Position numbers and translations under genes: made by a program
Notes under the pieces: model-generated
What the model saw: only the letters and a program-made list of their open reading frames with translations
Told to the model about the DNA's origin: nothing
The model's database searches: none
In this document: positions 6,392-6,984 of the stretch, piece after piece
Layout: each line of letters begins with the position of its first letter
Position numbering within the stretch: the stretch's first letter is position 1
Assembly: GCA_003503995.1 (NCBI GenBank)
Contig: DOCA01000192.1
Span: forward strand, 1 to 6,984
From: Holosporales bacterium
GTDB lineage: Bacteria > Pseudomonadota > Alphaproteobacteria > Caedimonadales > UBA9215
Length of the DNA: 6,984 bases
Direction of reading: 5' to 3'

Positions 6392-6679
6392 GTGAAAAAA
6401 CAATCTAATATTATAATTTTATTGACAGCTCTAATGTCCGTGTCAGCTAATGCCTCTTTTGGCGATGAGGATTTTCGCAACGAGGAGGAGTCAGTATCAC
6501 CCTTAAATTCAGCTAATCCTTTGCTAAGTCTTCCCGTGGGAATCTTTAACAACATTTTAAGTTTTTTGCCTTCTCAAGCACAACTAAACTTTACAAGCGT
6601 CTCAAGAGCTATTGATGGTAATCTGCTGCTTCCTCAAGAGGGTGTTATGCATTTTGATGAGGGGAGTCTTCCTGTGTGA
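6392..6679 (+). CDS. Secreted F-box-like protein, 95-residue open segment (probable N-terminal part of a broken gene)
   Basis: From GTG 6392 the frame gives 95 residues before TGA 6677-6679. Residues 1-21 are a good Sec signal peptide: MKKQSN, a hydrophobic core IIILLTALMSV, then ANA before Ser22. An acidic linker follows (24-35). Residues 44-78 read LLSLPVGIFNNILSFL, then PSQAQLNFTSVSRAIDGNLL. This fits the F-box pattern LPxEIxxxILSFL...L..V.R.., although the usual acidic residue after LP is Gly and the tryptophan near the end of the motif is missing. In eukaryotes the F-box binds Skp1 in SCF ubiquitin ligases, and bacteria that carry it are mostly host-associated and use it in effectors. 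Coding continues in the same frame past the TGA, so this is probably the stump of a longer gene. It could also be expressed alone as a short secreted protein. Confidence 0.55.
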   Translation: MKKQSNIIILLTALMSVSANASFGDEDFRNEEESVSPLNSANPLLSLPVGIFNNILSFLPSQAQLNFTSVSRAIDGNLLLPQEGVMHFDEGSLPV

Positions 6680-6984
6680 CCTGTGTTGTGGTCGTCTCTC
6701 ATAACACGTTATAAAACTGAAAGCGCAACCTTAAAGCCAGACGAAAGGCTTGTTGCTCATAACTTTTTTGCAGCCATGAGATTACATCTTTTTGCTGAAT
6801 CTCTCGACAAAACAGAAGAAGGGGATTTGCCGGGTTTAATCTTGGCGCTCTCTTAGAAAAAGAAGGTGATTTTGATAGGGCGCTCGAGTGGTTTCGTAAA
6901 GCAGCTCTTCAGGGACATGCACAAGCGAAAGTCAGGCATGATGCTCTCTATGTAGAATATGATAGAATTCTTGAAGAAAGAATG
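6392..6984 (+). pseudogene. F-box plus TPR/Sel1-like repeat gene broken by a nonsense codon and a frameshift (continues beyond the window)
   Basis: Beyond the TGA at 6677-6679 the same frame stays open for 58 more codons with protein-like content (PVLWSSLITRYK, then KPDERLVAHNFFAAMRLHLF) until TAG 6854-6856. Before that stop, coding character moves to the next frame. From about 6835 it reads FNLGALLEKEGDFDRALEWF, then RKAALQGHAQAK, to the window end without a stop. NLGALLEKEGDFDRALEWFRKAALQGHAQAK is a clear TPR/Sel1-like helical repeat. Losing one base, or gaining two, between about 6811 and 6837 would account for the shift; adding one base after GG at 6833-6834 restores EGDLPGFNLGALL. The repaired product would be a signal peptide, F-box and helical repeats, about 198 residues within the window and still open. 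Such repeats bind proteins and would supply the target-binding part of an effector. Two lesions in 180 bp favour true decay, but assembly error is not excluded. Confidence 0.65.

Noticed and set aside
6340..6555. Minus-strand 71-residue ORF over the F-box gene start
   Set aside because: The plus strand here has a ribosome-binding site, a signal peptide and an F-box-like motif. The antisense frame has none.

Overview
The window is AT-rich, bacterial and gene-dense. It holds one 5'-complete gene on the minus strand that runs off the left edge, three intact genes on the plus strand, and a broken plus-strand gene that runs off the right edge. An inner-membrane RND pump with a lipoprotein adaptor points to a Gram-negative bacterium. 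A secreted F-box/repeat protein, a eukaryotic-type domain mostly found in host-associated bacteria, together with low GC content suggests an intracellular or amoeba/protist-associated lineage. A Holosporales/Rickettsiales-like alphaproteobacterium or a Legionella-like organism would fit. This placement is inference; no ribosomal or other marker gene is present.

Layout: (1) 3-1010, minus: a secreted PhoD-like metallophosphatase, C-terminus beyond the window, with an acidic low-complexity insertion after the signal peptide. (2) 1011-1189: a divergent intergenic region with a small palindrome cluster. (3) 1190-1843, plus: a six-TM potassium-channel-like protein with a clear TLGYGD selectivity filter and no regulatory domain. 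(4) 1899-3047 and 3057-6149, plus: a two-gene efflux operon made of a periplasmic adaptor lipoprotein and a 1030-residue RND permease, with a 9-bp gap and a Shine-Dalgarno overlapping the adaptor stop codon. No outer-membrane channel or dedicated regulator is in the window, so the pump would need an outer-membrane partner encoded elsewhere. (5) 6150-6391: a very AT-rich intergenic stretch with possible promoter elements. (6) 6392-6984+, plus: a gene with a Sec signal peptide and an F-box-like motif. It is interrupted by an in-frame TGA and then a frameshift, after which a TPR/Sel1-like helical repeat is readable to the window edge.

The efflux pair works as one unit: the adaptor bridges the proton-driven permease to an outer-membrane channel. 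The phosphatase, the channel and the F-box gene have no evident functional link to it. The most interesting element is the broken F-box plus Sel1/TPR gene, which looks like a decaying, or mis-assembled, host-directed effector. I saw no RNA genes, CRISPR arrays or insertion sequences.
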